Of a stretch of DNA of 64,000 bases, positions 1 through 10,930 are shown piece after piece. The notes beneath the pieces are model-generated. The model was not told the DNA's origin. It made no database searches and saw only the letters and a list, made by a program, of their open reading frames with translations. Origin of the DNA: Maniola hyperantus (lineage: Eukaryota > Arthropoda > Insecta > Lepidoptera > Nymphalidae); assembly GCF_902806685.2 (NCBI RefSeq), contig NC_048561.1:124001-188000 (forward strand), in the 5' to 3' direction. Each line of letters starts with the position of its first letter. The first letter of the stretch is position 1. Position numbers and translations under genes: made by a program.

Positions 1-232
1 GGAAAATACTAATTATTAGTTCATGACCACAATTTAATTTTTTTTGTGTGATCTAATCCTAAATTCACGGTTTTCATTTTTCCCCAAATGTCAGCTATAA
101 GATCTACCTACCTGCCAAATTTCATGATTCTAGGTCAACGGGAAGTACCCTGTAGGTTTCTTGACAGACAGACAACAAAGTGTTCCTATAAGGGTTCGGT
201 TTTTCCTTTTGAGGTACGGAACCCTAAAAAGG
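1..232 (+). repeat. LepC copy, 5' end cut by the window edge
   Basis: It matches the 3' half of the copies at 32105 and 57325: the tactaattattagttcat block, ttctaggtcaacgggaagta, (gaca)n, and tttgaggtacggaaccct at the end. Confidence 0.85.
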
Positions 233-257
233 AACTCTTATAGGATCACTTCGTTAT

Positions 258-1360
258 TTGTCTCTCAAGAAAACCTATAGGGTAGGTACGACTAATGATG
301 GGCAGGGGCAACCCTCCACCTCCCACGGCCCCACCAACCTCTCGGTTATATGGGCCGAATCGCGGGAGGGCGCCCATTCGGTACTTGCTCTTGGCATTTC
401 CCGGGGCGCCTTCTTGACTCCCTACAAATTATTTTTTGTCTCTTCCTTGTCCCTTATGCTCACTCTCCCCCCTTGGGGGCTAGACGTCACTAACACAGCT
501 GTGATCTCCGCTGCTGCTCCTCCGTGGTGCCGACCTGGCACCTGCACGCTCCGAGCTGCTTCGCCTCTTATGCCAATGGTGCGCGAATTCCCGTAGCCGG
601 TTGTAGTTCCCCGCCGATGAGACGAGGTCCGTGTAGAAGACCGGCCCCGCTTCCCCGCGTACGATCCCATCCAACATCGTCACTCGCAAGTCCTCATAGA
701 GGGGACACTCCCACAGCACATGGTGCCTATCCTCGTCGCCAAGGCCGCTCTCGCACAACGTCATCCTATGCAGGCGCGCCCGGAAACAGCCGTGTCCGAT
801 GAGGATCGGTGAGGTCTCGTAGTCCGGCGCGACCCAGGTGGCTGCTGCCACATCGCAGTCACGTCCGACCCGATATCCCGCTTGCGTCTGCCTCCACCTC
901 CACCTGTTCGATTCTCGGCCGGCAACACACCCGCGAGCGATACGCTGACGTGAGTAAGATGAGGGAAGACCTCTGCGCCTTGATGAGCGTCGACCGCACG
1001 ACGTGAAGCGCCGCCCTCCCCGCCCAGCACGCTGCAGCATACGTTATCGTCGCTACGAATGTTCCACGGTACAGGGCGCAGCGCAGGATAACGGATGCCC
1101 CAGACATCTCCCCGATCGACAAGGCATGCTGCGCGACCGCCTCCGTCACGTGCCTGATCGAGCTACCACCGAGCTTGATTACTGGGGGCCGCTTCCTGAG
1201 CTTGCCCTTTAGCGTCATAGTTTGCGACTTGCTGGGAGCGAATGCGAGCCGGTTGCGACGGCCCCAGTCCTCAATCTGCCGGATGGTATCGGCCGCGGCG
1301 GTCTCGATGGGCAGGGGCAGTTGACAGATGAACACGAGTGATCCTATCCTATCCACGTGC
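258..1360 (-). mobile_element. R1-like non-LTR retrotransposon remnant (RT C-terminus)
   Basis: Two overlapping minus-strand frames (1356-859 and 1040-480) together read as the end of a LINE reverse-transcriptase polyprotein. The first has the palm/thumb-type text NRLAFAPSKSQTMTLKGKL, typical of R1-clade elements. The second has a Cys/His knuckle after the RT, LC...DRHHVLWECPLYEDLR. At least one frameshift near 900-1040 separates them, and the RT catalytic core is absent, so this is a dead, 5'-truncated copy. GC content is well above the flanks. Confidence 0.8.
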
Positions 1361-1471
1361 CCCGTGCTGTAACGGATGACAGCAGATGTTACACGTCGTA
1401 CTGATGTGCTCTCTAGTCTAATGTACTGTCATGGTGCGGCCACACTGTCGGAAGTGGAAGTGGTCGGCAAC

Positions 1472-1557
1472 TTGTAGAGTTGCGGCTCTCTCGTTGTAGA
1501 GTTGCGGCTCTCTCGTTGTAGAGTTGCGGCTCTCTCGTTGTAGAGTTGCGGCTCTCC
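1472..1557. repeat. 22-bp tandem repeat, about 4 copies
   Basis: The unit ttgtagagttgcggctctct plus cg repeats head to tail with almost no divergence. Confidence 0.9.
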
Positions 1558-1684
1558 AGTTCCTAATTCATTATTTTTACTACAAAAACCCTTAAATCGT
1601 GCAATTTAACCTTAAATCAACATATCCTTGCGAGCAAGCGTTCTCTTGTATGAATATAATAAAAAAGTTAATTGAGAAGCAAAC

Positions 1685-1745
1685 TAGTCACAGCGTAGGG
1701 CGCGATCCCAGGAGACGCGGGTTCGATTCCGGCCGGTCCGCAATT
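1685..1745 (+). repeat. tRNA-like SINE fragment
   Basis: It has a B-box-like gggttcgattcc followed by ggccggtccgcaattttt. No cloverleaf can be drawn, so it is not a tRNA gene. Confidence 0.4.
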
Positions 1746-1832
1746 TTTGATATGTGTTTAAAATTATTCACACAAAGATGTTATTAACTTGTAGTGTTGC
1801 ATATAAAAATGTTAAAATATGTTGTGCGGTGG

Positions 1833-1886
1833 TACGGAACCCTTCGTGTGCGAGTCCGACTCGCACTTGACCGGTTCTTCTTCTTC
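1833..1886 (-). repeat. LepC end fragment
   Basis: Contains ggtacggaacccttcg and gactcgcacttgaccggtt, the head of LepC in reverse, followed by a short (ttc)n. Confidence 0.7.
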
Positions 1887-2304
1887 TTCACTATGGGCTG
1901 GTTTCCGCACTTCAACGTTTCCGTCTGTTGTGCGTGCATCGCCCCTCCCCGCCGAAGTACTTGACCGGTTTTTTCCAGTTTTCTAAACTTTGGTACAATC
2001 AAACCTAGGTGTTGTAAGAATCCAAGACCCAACTGGAGTCACCGCCCCTTGACCTCTGCCATCTGCAGCGCAGAGGAAGTCGTCACCCTGCTCCCAGCGC
2101 CACATTAACTAATCGACTAATTGGTTAAATTAGTTAATTAGTGTCACTAGAAGGTCCGCTACGGACAGACGGACATGATACAATTGACATTTCTCCTTCA
2201 TTTTGCAATTAGTAGGTACTAAGTACCTATTATGAAAATTCTAAAAATTCTATTTAATTTCTTAATTAATCTACTAGCAATTCCAATAAAAATTCGTCCC
2301 CTAG

Positions 2305-2467
2305 ATGATGATGATGATGATGGCCGCGACTTCGTCCGCGTTGATTTATTGTGTTAAAAAAAGCTATCTCTGTACCAAATTTGTGTGAAAAGCTAGCAGA
2401 CAGACAGACAGATAAACAGATAGCTGACAGACAGACACACTTTCGCATTTATAATATGTATTAGTAT
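2305..2467 (+). repeat. LepA copy, internally deleted
   Basis: Starts ggccgcgacttcgtccgcgt and ends cacactttcgcatttataat; the centre of the element is missing. It is preceded by a short (gat)n. Confidence 0.8.
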
Positions 2468-2514
2468 AGAGTATGGATAGTGTGGAGTACTAACATTAAA
2501 CCCTTTTCATTTGG

Positions 2515-2635
2515 AGTGGAGACTGGAGACCCGTGCTCAGTAATGAGCCAGCGATGGGTTGATGATGACGATGGCCTGCCGGGATTCGAACCCTGAGCCG
2601 AGCACCGCTGCACCAGAGGTCGTGGCTTACTGCGC
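2515..2635. repeat. SINE-2 3' end joined to a tRNA-like SINE fragment
   Basis: gagacccgtgctcagtaatg to gatgggttgatgatga matches the SINE-2 end on the + strand. The following gccgggattcgaaccctgag is a B box in the opposite orientation. Confidence 0.6.
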
Positions 2636-2904
2636 CTGCGCAGTCGGCGAGACTTACGAGCTTCGTGGACATTTGCACTCATGTTGTTTGCACCCTTTGT
2701 TTTACAAAGTGGGTTAATGTTGCTTCTTTTTTCGTTTTGAAATTCACTAAAATAACTCAAAAACTTTGGAAAATCAAATCAAGATATCTAGGGACTTCTT
2801 AAAAAATCAAATCTAAAAAGTCAACAAAAAAAATGAGACTGGTGATCTCAATCACCTAATTTCACCGAAGTGAAAGTGCTTGCCCAGGATTGCACCCCGA
2901 AACC

Positions 2905-2985
2905 TTCCACCCTATCCCCCTTCCACCTTAGACTGCATCGTCACTTACCACCACGTGAGATGGCAGTCAAGGGCTAAAGCTAAAG
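2905..2985 (+). repeat. SINE-3 3' fragment
   Basis: Contains cttagactgcatcgtcactt and gagatggcagtcaagggcta, as in the copy at 7910. Confidence 0.75.
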
Positions 2986-3870
2986 GGTATTTTTTTAACA
3001 TTTCCATGCTAATCAGGCCAGCAGGGCAAAAGTGACCTAACTCAAAAAAGCGTTGAAATTGAGAAAATGATCTTGTGTAATTTTTTAAACTATCATTATG
3101 GTAGGTAAGTATATTTGGCAGAAATTACATCTATATAATGTAACCAAAAGTCACTTACTTAGTTTCAGTAAAAATTCCCGCTCATTACCCACGGGAATTT
3201 TTACAGAATTATGGATATATTTTGTACATGTTTGATAAATTACTACTGCAAATTGAACCTTGGACTTGTCACTTACACTAACTTAGCTATCCTAGACTCG
3301 GAAATTAAATATACATCTTTCCACCTTTCTAAACAAAGAAACAATTCCACAAAGGAACCCTAAACAGCCACCCTTCATACAAGATGTTCTAAATTCAATT
3401 CCATCTCTTTCTCTTATTACCAGTTTGAACGGGAAAGCTATACAATAAGGCAGTCGACAGCCGTACGTGCGCATCTGCCATTCAAATTATATAACGTCGT
3501 ATTAGAAACAAAAGCATACATTCGCAATTGAACTGTATTTAATTGGTATAGAGTTTATTTTGAATTGTATAAAGGTTTAAGGTTCTACACAAAAGGCTTC
3601 ATTGAAAATTGAGCTTTTGGATTATGAGAATAGAGTTGGTTTTATAATGTTAATTACAGTAATTGCAGCTGTAAATAATTGTTCATAGCCTTTCGTAGCC
3701 CAAGCTTTTCGAGCGTAGCTTCTAAATGCCACTCCGCCGGTAGGCCCCGTCGCGAGCGGATGTCTATCGCGTCGCGTTTTCAATTTTTTATTATCGTAAC
3801 AAATCACGCGTGAATAAAAACTATAATTAATTTTAAGTCTTATAACTTATAAGTGACTTTAAATAAAGAC
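2986..3870. other. no feature recognised (upstream of neuralized exon 1)
   Basis: AT-rich single-copy-looking DNA directly upstream of exon 1. Promoter or 5' UTR elements are expected here but none is convincing apart from the TATA-like motif at 3871. Confidence 0.5.
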
Positions 3871-3878
3871 TATATAAG
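3871..3878 (+). promoter_or_regulatory. possible TATA box upstream of neuralized exon 1
   Basis: TATATAAG lies about 95 bp before the first ATG. The surrounding sequence is AT-rich, so a chance match is plausible, and the start site could lie in an upstream non-coding exon. Confidence 0.25.
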
Positions 3879-3965
3879 TGTTTCGTGTGTGGATTTCTGA
3901 TATGGATTAAAAAGTTTGAAGATTTAATACACTTTGGGCATTTTTTTTGGAAATATTGACCAATG

Positions 3966-4173
3966 ATGGGTGTTAGTTGCATGAACGTGCGGCAGGCTAG
4001 GGGCGGTTGTCACTGCCCCGCGTGCCCTAGGGCTTCGGCCCATGGGGCTCCAATGCCGCAGCAGACCCTAGTGTTGCCCCCGATGGCTTTGGAACCGGAA
4101 ACGACCCCTGTTAAGGACAAAAAAGGATCCAAAATGAAGGTGCTCAAAAAAATTAAGAAGAAAATTGGATTAG
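3966..4173 (+). CDS. neur: neuralized, coding exon 1 (N-terminus, polybasic motif)
   Basis: This exon encodes residues 1-69 of Neuralized, a membrane-associated E3 ubiquitin ligase that promotes Delta endocytosis in Notch signalling (known for the family). The exon ends in a lysine-rich stretch (residues 50-69, containing LKKIKKKIGL) that aligns by eye with the polybasic segment just before NHR1 in Drosophila Neur, reported there to bind phosphoinositides. The donor GTAAGT is at 4174-4179. The exon leaves one base (G), which joins in phase to the acceptor at 45277. Two ATGs stand in tandem (3963 and 3966). I chose 3966 because it has A at -3 and G at +4 and gives MGVS, like the fly MGLS start. 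A CxCxxC cluster lies near residue 16. The joining exon is about 41 kb away, so the link rests on phase plus similarity. Confidence 0.85.
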
Positions 4174-4617
4174 GTAAGTTTGTTTAAAATTTTCTACTTT
4201 CGAAAAATGTGTGTTGCTAATAAATTACCTTTTGGTAAGTAATTAAATTAAACAATTCATTGATTTAAATTTAAATTTTAAGACTTATCCTCTTTTTAAT
4301 TTTTATATGCTGCTTTAATCCAAAAAATTGGATCGATTAAAAATTAAAATAAATTTGGATCCTAGGTCCTAGACGCGTAAAGTTTTGGCGTTTGATTTTA
4401 AGTAATGGAGACCGTTAAACGGTTTTAACGGTTATGAATAACTCGTATCTAATCTTTAGTTAACTGCTAACTTTACGTAGGAAAATTATTTATCACCTAT
4501 CAATTTTTTAAATCTTGATATATTGTTGGTATGGTTCATCTTCTTTTTAACTTTGTATAGGTTAGTAGGTAGTAGGTACCTACCTGACATATTTTTGTAT
4601 ACTTGCTCCGCTGCTCG

Positions 4618-4775
4618 ATTGCGGTAGAATCATAGCTACAATGTCACGATCGCAATCACCTCTGATTGGTTGACGCTCGCTCTCTATTGGTTACAATGCA
4701 TTGTTGCAACAAGAATCGCACAAATTCAGCCAATCACAACAATTGAAATTGTAATAATGATTGATGCAGGTTTTA
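4618..4775 (+). repeat. M6 element copy
   Basis: gctacaatgtcacgatcgca to taataatgattgatgcaggt is the reverse complement of 20447-20605. Two copies at separate sites show a dispersed repeat; the CAAT-rich inner text (attggttacaatgcattgtt) is near-palindromic. Confidence 0.7.
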
Positions 4776-5044
4776 CGACATCGACCTCAAGTTTCTAAAC
4801 GATAGTCCAGTGTCATTTCTATTTGACATTAATTTTCGTACTACCCACTAGTTTTCAACTTTTTATTGTCGTTGTGACATTTTGACACATTGAGATGTTG
4901 TCAGTTTGAATTTCGAACAGTTGCGTCATCCTCCGCTGCGCGTGAGTCGAATTGTTTTGTGGATATTCAACAGTTATTTTGTGTTTTGTAACGAAAAATT
5001 GTGGTCATGCTTTTAATTTGAGTGGTTTTGTGTGGAAATTTAAA

Positions 5045-5087
5045 ATGGAGATCAATTACATTTACTGTATTATAGCTGAGGAAAACG
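5045..5087 (+). CDS. possible alternative first coding exon of neuralized
   Basis: ATG at 5045 has A at -3 and G at +4, and opens 14 codons (MEINYIYCIIAEEN) plus one base, followed by a good donor GTGAGT (5088-5093). The leftover single G matches the phase of exon 1, so splicing to 45277 would keep the NHR1 frame. The resulting isoform would lack the polybasic motif. The stretch just upstream (about 4900-5044) is not a recognised repeat. The call is an inference from phase, start context and donor only; a short chance frame cannot be excluded. Confidence 0.3.
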
Positions 5088-5284
5088 GTGAGTTAACTGA
5101 AATCTTTTTTTCTTGATGTTTTAAGCTATAAAAGTTAGGTAGGTAGGTACGAGTTTTGGTAGAAAATTGACTGAACGGAGCTTCTTTTCATGGATTTCGA
5201 TGGATAGCCATGAAATATTCAACCTATACGAGTAGGTACAATGATTCCAGCATTGACTTATTATTTTATGACAATGTGAATGTA

Positions 5285-5703
5285 GTCGCGTGGATTTGGG
5301 TTTTTACGCACGGTTGCGGACTTCAAACGCGTGGACTACACCGAATCTCTATTTCACCCCCTTAGGGGTTGAATTTTCAAAAATCCTTTTTTTGCGGATG
5401 CCTACGTCATAGTAGGTAGCTATCTGCATGCAAAATTCCAGCCCGATCCTTCCAGTAGGTAGTTTGAGGTGTGCGTTGATAGATCAGTCAGTCAGTCCTT
5501 TCCTTTTATATATTTAGATAACAAATTGTAACGGTCGCCGTCAACTAGTCGACCGTGCGTAATGAGTCTTAAAATAATGTGGAAACTTTGATTTTCCTGA
5601 ACAAAAAATAGCCTATATTTCCAAATTTCATCAAAATCGGCTGTAAAAAGCTAGCAGTCAGACAGACAGACACACTTTCGCATTTATAATATTAATATGG
5701 ATA
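5285..5703 (+). repeat. LepA copy interrupted by a LepB copy
   Basis: LepA starts at 5285 (gtcgcgtggatttgggtttt). LepB occupies about 5305-5521 (cccccttaggggttgaattt to cctttccttttatatattta), and LepA text resumes near 5575 through cacactttcgcatttataat. Confidence 0.75.
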
Positions 5704-5841
5704 GACGTCGCGACTCGCGTGGCATCTGGCCTGTATTACTGCATATTTCGCATAAACACCTGCGCCTGCTGCGCCTTGCTTATAATTCACTTAATTACTG
5801 TTTACTTTTAATTCGTTATTCAACCGATGGTAGGTAGGTAT

Positions 5842-5887
5842 TGTACGCGACAGGTCGAGATGGCAATCGGGGTATGAGGCGGGGGGC
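5842..5887 (+). repeat. M1 half element
   Basis: One M1 arm (tacgcgacaggtcgagatgg) without its inverted partner. Confidence 0.65.
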
Positions 5888-5889
5888 TA

Positions 5890-6499
5890 GCGCACATTGA
5901 AACGGGATTTTTACTACTTATGTAGGTAGGTACTTGCTGTATTGAAGTGAAATTCGGTCACCCATCCATTCGCTGACTAGGCTTAGTGTTGCTTAACCAA
6001 AATAAAAGAAATTTTAACTCTTTGTTGTCTCATGTCTGTACGAGATAAGTAGTAGGATGCTGTAAGATTCTCAAAGACATTTTATTTTACCTTTTAGGTG
6101 GGTAACTAGATCATTAAAATGTTTTTAACCTAATCTACCTAATTAGTAATTACTGTACGAATTATGCACACATGGAGTAGTGCCAATTCTAAATACCTAC
6201 ATTTCCGCGCTGGACAGCTAAGTTGATTCTGTGCACAAAAAATGAGCCAGCCCCTTTGTTACCAGATGAGACCGTATGTTATTTAAATTATTTTCCTTCA
6301 TTTTAATAAAAGTGGAGAAACCTGTGAATTGTGGTCTTTTTACAATTTACTATTTTATCTGACGGATTAGTCATTAGATATTTGAATGAGGAAATAAACT
6401 CACTTGGATAATATAAAAATATATATCGCTTATCAAATTGTTATTGTTTCCAAGGTTTCTACTTTTTATCTTGATAATGAAGGGCAATGGGCACAAAAT
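5890..6499. other. no feature recognised
   Basis: AT-rich intron DNA without a recognisable repeat or reading frame. Confidence 0.4.
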
Positions 6500-6683
6500 C
6501 CATACTCATATTAGTATAGTGCGCAAGTGCTGCTAGCTTTTCACGGCTTTGATGAAATTTGGTACAGAGTTAGTTTACATCCCGGAGAACATAGGCTACT
6601 TTTATCCCAGAAAATTAAAGAGGCCCCACGAGATGTTTAAAAACCTAAATCCACGCGAACGAAGTCGCGACCATCAGCTAGTA
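6500..6683 (-). repeat. LepA copy
   Basis: Reverse orientation: starts near attagtatagtgcg and ends ccacgcgaacgaagtcgcga. The (gaca)n tract has been lost. Confidence 0.85.
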
Positions 6684-6814
6684 ATTTCTAGCATAATATG
6701 ATAGTTAGTATAATGTCGTACATTGGCCGGTCCTCGGACCAGAAAATATATGAATTTAAGGTTTTGTACGACGAATCTAAATTCTAATCATCGTTACGTA
6801 GTTTGAATCCCTTT

Positions 6815-6925
6815 GAATTTTTTGCTGGCTCTTCTCAGTAGAAAAGGCATTCCGAATCTTTGGTAATTTGTTTTGACGGTCCAAAAGCACTTGTAAAAGT
6901 TTATTTGAATAAAAATGTATCATAA
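6815..6925 (+). mobile_element. LINE-type 3' tail
   Basis: tgctggctcttctcagtaga followed by aaaggcattccgaatc and a tail ttgaataaaaatg. It is the same family as the tails at 26355 and 36708. Confidence 0.65.
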
Positions 6926-6931
6926 TATTGA

Positions 6932-6990
6932 GAGGAGCCCAGTGCTCAGTAGTGTAACCGGCGTGGGTTGATCATGATGGTGAACAGGTA
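6932..6990 (+). repeat. SINE-2 3' end fragment
   Basis: gaggagcccagtgctcagta to gggttgatcatgatg. Confidence 0.65.
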
Positions 6991-7369
6991 GGTATGTCCG
7001 ACAGATGTCTATGACTAAACTGAATACTGACTCAAAATTTTGGCAACACAATAGAACCAAAAAAGAAAAGAAGGAAAAAGACAAAAGGGCGAAAACAATG
7101 TGTAGTTTCGCCCTAATCTGCCAGATGTGGTGGAAACGTGGCCGGAAGTGCGTACTATACAACTATACATGTATACAACTATACATGTATAGTGTATACA
7201 CCTTGGCGTAGGTTAGGTTAGGGTACCACATGTTTACATTGACATACCCACTAAAGTATACTTAATTACCTACTTCCGATTTTATACCGAATTTTAATAG
7301 AAAAAGGTGCATGGTATATAATATAATCTAGATCAAAATCAAAGACTGCAAAATATTAGCTAAATTAGC

Positions 7370-7730
7370 TTTATTCCCGCGACTTCGTCCGCGTCGACTA
7401 GACAAATTTCAAAGGCCTATTTTAATTTTTAACCCCTTAGAGGCATTAGGAGATCATATAAATGACAAGATATGGTCAAGCGAACAAAATTTTTCACGGT
7501 TTAGGAACCAAATAAATCAGCGCCACCTCTTAGATACTAATGAACGACCCGTTTGAAATCCAGACGTCACTGAGGCTGCATTGGTGCTAAAGCACCACTG
7601 AGTCGGTGCCATTTTGTTTGTTCAATGGCCCTGTCCTTACGAAGTAATATATAAGTCAATGCTTAGAGTTTGATTTTTTAAAAATCCTTTGTTAGCGTCA
7701 TAATAGCTATCTGCATACCATATCTGGATA
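7370..7730 (+). repeat. LepB copy split by about 230 bp of unrelated DNA
   Basis: The head is at 7370-7440 (ccgcgacttcgtccgcgtcg) and the tail at about 7669-7730 (aaaaatcctttgttagcgtc, tagctatctgcatacc). The insert between them is not recognised. Confidence 0.6.
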
Positions 7731-7909
7731 TTCCCGAGTCCAGACACGTCGATGTACTGATCGTGTTTATACGTGGCGTGCTAATTACTCTGTCACGACT
7801 ACAACACAGACACAGCGCTCGGTTACTGTGCGGCCTAAGGTTAGTTTCACACTCAACGCGCGCTTACGTGTCTACGATTTGTATTACAATGAGATGTATG
7901 TACGGGCCA

Positions 7910-8260
7910 AGCGACTTAGCGTTCCGGTACGATGCCGTATAGAAACCAAAGGGGTATGGGTTTAATAAAAACGGCCATATCCCTTCCAGGTTAGCCCGCT
8001 ATCATCTTAGACTGCATCATCACTTACCACCAGGTGAGATTGCAGTCAAGGGCTAACTCGTATCAGAATAATAATTTGCAATTAGACCGAATGCATGCAG
8101 CCTAAGATGAGGCGCGCTTGCCTGTTCACTCTTGACTTGGAGGAGGTGCCTATATTAAAAGTGGAGGGGAAATCTGATGCCGGAAGGGCTTTCCATATCC
8201 TAGCTGTTCGAATCAGAAACGAGGAGGCATATCGCTTCGTATGTGTCCGTGGAATTGCTA
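7910..8260 (+). repeat. SINE-3 copy followed by another repeat fragment
   Basis: 7910-8075 is SINE-3 (gcgttccggtacgatgccgt to gattgcagtcaagggctaac). From 8095 a second text begins tgcagcctaagatgaggcgc; its start recurs at 45572, so it is dispersed, probably LINE-derived. Confidence 0.7.
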
Positions 8261-8750
8261 CTAAGTACGGGTAGACCTATTACCTGATCTTATCATCAGT
8301 AAGCACATTAGGCAGAGTGAACTAGAGTGAGGGAACTCTCGGTTTGGTCCTGAATCGACTATATTTCAAACATTAGGCTATGGGTTGGGTGACGTCAAAA
8401 AAAAGAGGCGGTTCATAGGCTACCTAGCGTCAAATGTAGGAACATTATTTTGATGCCTGTGCCAGTGACGTCGAAGAACTGTGCCACAGGTCCTTGTACC
8501 TCGGAGGAATCTTGCAAATTTTTTCTGCCCGCATAAGTTTCGATACGGGCCTTTAGCCTCTAAAGGTCGTCTCGTTGAAAAAAGTAAAAAAAAAACACAA
8601 GATGCTCCAGAGACAGCTGCGCGTACAATGGCGCTTTTGAACATCGAACGCAGCAGCTGACTGTGTTAGGGTTGCCAGCTTCAAGTTATCAAATCCCATT
8701 CTAGTTTGCCTTAAAACTATAGACTACCTTGTCTACCTTGTAAAATAAAC

Positions 8751-8925
8751 ACATCTAGCTTATGTTCGCGACTTGCTCCGTATGGAATACACAAATTTCA
8801 AACCCCTATTTTCACCCCCTTAAGGGTTAAACTATTTCACTTGGGGGTTCAACCTCCAAGTGTGTGAAATAGGGGTTTGAAATTTGTGAAATCCACGCGA
8901 ACGAAGTCGCGAGCATAAGCTAGTC
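8751..8925. repeat. two LepB heads in inverted (foldback) arrangement
   Basis: 8751-8840 reads + (acaaatttcaaacccctatt) and 8845-8925 reads - (aataggggtttgaaatttgt to gaagtcgcgagcataagcta). The arms pair over more than 60 bp around a short centre near 8830. Confidence 0.8.
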
Positions 8926-9004
8926 TTTGATAGGTAGATAAGTAACAATGTATTAATTGTAAAAGACAAACATGGTAACCTTTGTATATTTTAAGAACAA
9001 ACTG

Positions 9005-9115
9005 GGATCGCCTATGTCATAATAGCTATCTGCATGCCAATTTTCAGCGCGATCCGTCCAGTAGTTTCAGTTGTGCGTTGATAGAATAGTCAGTCAGTCA
9101 ATTTATTTAGATTAA
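9005..9115 (+). repeat. LepB 3' half
   Basis: tcataatagctatctgcatg to agtcagtcagtcaattt. Confidence 0.8.
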
Positions 9116-9379
9116 AGTTTATGAAATGCGGAAAAAGTATTGTTTTTTGAATAATGATCGATAGACACGGACAAGGATTAATTGATATTAGTCCTAATAA
9201 TCTTATCTATTAATAATTATTTCTTGTGTAACAGTTAATTAATATTAAGAATGTCTACTCTATAGGTATACATAGGGATTTATCATGAATTCATTAGTTA
9301 AAAAGGTGTTTAATCACTGTTTTATCATCACTAACTAGTAATTACTTAACTATTATTACCATAAAATATCATAATTATT

Positions 9380-9495
9380 ATCAACCGCTAGACGTCCACT
9401 GCTGGACATTGGTCTCATGTAGGGACTTCATCACGCCGCGGTCTTGCGCCGCCGCCATCAGGTCGCCATTCTAGCACCTTGGGATACCCATTGCC
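9380..9495 (-). mobile_element. RTE-like LINE, RT C-terminus remnant
   Basis: On the minus strand the text before the stop reads approximately ...ETNVQQWTSSG, a degraded form of the YVQQWT-type end of RTE-clade polyproteins; the pattern gacgtccactgctggacatt is diagnostic. Confidence 0.6.
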
Positions 9496-9997
9496 TCTTC
9501 AGCTTGGTAACCCACTAAGCTATGTCGGTTACTCTCGCTGCGTGACTCTGAGCTTTCTTACAAGGCCCATAGTTAGCGACCATGTCTCGGATCCATGTGC
9601 CCAAAATCATGCTAAGACCAAAAAACATCTCCAAGTAGGTAAATGTAAAATTTGCGTAGTTGTCATAAAATGGCAACCCTAGTTAAATGCGCCGGCGCAC
9701 GCCGCAAAGGTCCCGTTTGCGCAACAGCTGGCGTTTGACAATACGAATGAGCGAGATGCCATTGCACACCAACACCATGCGAACGAAAGAGACGTGATAT
9801 CAAATGTTTGTTGATGATAACGCGGCTCCTGTAATGATAAGCATTTTTTCAATAAACGCTTTTAAAGAGTTTTTTTACTAAAAATGAGCACTTATTTTTC
9901 GTATTTGTTCGTGATTTAGTGGTACTGGTGATATTGGATGGATACCCATTATTTCCACCAAAGGACTTGCTCTGAAAACTTGTTCTTGACTTGAGGA

Positions 9998-10150
9998 GCC
10001 ATTCACATCTCGCTGATAATGTCATATGCCTGACAGTTCTTGATCATGTTCTCAAAGTTGAGAAGTCTGCCGATCCGCGCTTGGCCTGCGTGGTGGACTG
10101 TGGCCGAACCCTTCTCCTTAGTGACAAAGGTGAGTGGTCGATGATGATGA
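9998..10150 (+). repeat. SINE-2 3' part
   Basis: Middle-to-3' SINE-2 text including gttctcaaagttgagaagtc and cgtggtggactgtggc, ending in (gat)n. Confidence 0.65.
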
Positions 10151-10204
10151 TGATATCTTCAGATATGGATTATAGTAAATCAAACATGATCAGTATAATA
10201 CATA

Positions 10205-10525
10205 TTATTAATCTATATCTAAATATATAAAAGGAAAAGGTGACTGACTGACTAACTCCTAAGGGGGTGAAATAGAGGTTTGAAATTTGTGTAGTCCATG
10301 CGGACAAAGTCGCGAGCGTAAGCTAGTAAAAGGAAAACTGACTGAACTAACTGACTGATCTATCAACGGACAGCTTCAAACTACTGCACGGATCGGGCTG
10401 AAAGGCATGCAGATAGCTATTATGACGTAGACATCCGCTAAGAAAGAATAGCTAACCCATATGGGGGAAAAGTAGGGGTTTTTTATGTAGTCCACGCAGA
10501 CGAAGTCGCGGGCGCATGCTAGTAA
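10205..10525 (-). repeat. two LepB copies in tandem
   Basis: The first runs to gcgagcgtaagctagt near 10327 with its centre deleted. The second starts aaaaggaaaactgactgaac and ends gcgggcgcatgctagt near 10523. Confidence 0.8.
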
Positions 10526-10789
10526 CACATACGTTTAATTCGAATCGGCAGATGTCATTTATAAGTTTTAAGATAAAAACATGTCCAATTAATGTTCTCA
10601 GGTACGTAAAGTAAAGACCATACCTAATCTGTATTTTCGATCGAAATACATATACGATACATTCATAGGAAAAAACCATATCAGCTGGCAGAAACACCTT
10701 TTGGTCATATCTTTGTCCCTTTCTTACTTGGACACTTTCATAATATCTTATATCTCTTTTCTACGTCTTTCTGTTATAATAGCATCTGC

Positions 10790-10930
10790 CTATGTCATAT
10801 GCGAAAGTGAGTTTGTTGGTTTGTCCCTCAATCACCTCGCAACAGAGCAACGACTCGACATGATTTTTACATGGATATAATTGAAGACCTAGAGAGTGAG
10901 TGACATGGGCTATTTTTGATTCTGAAAAAT
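10790..10930 (-). repeat. LepA2 fragment, diverged
   Basis: tcatatgcgaaagtgagttt, then ttggtttgtccctcaatcac and catggatataattgaagacc. Confidence 0.6.

Noticed and set aside
258..1360. Possible host gene in the GC-rich first kilobase
   Set aside because: The minus-strand frames read as a frameshifted R1-like RT tail with its Cys/His knuckle, so it is a retrotransposon remnant.
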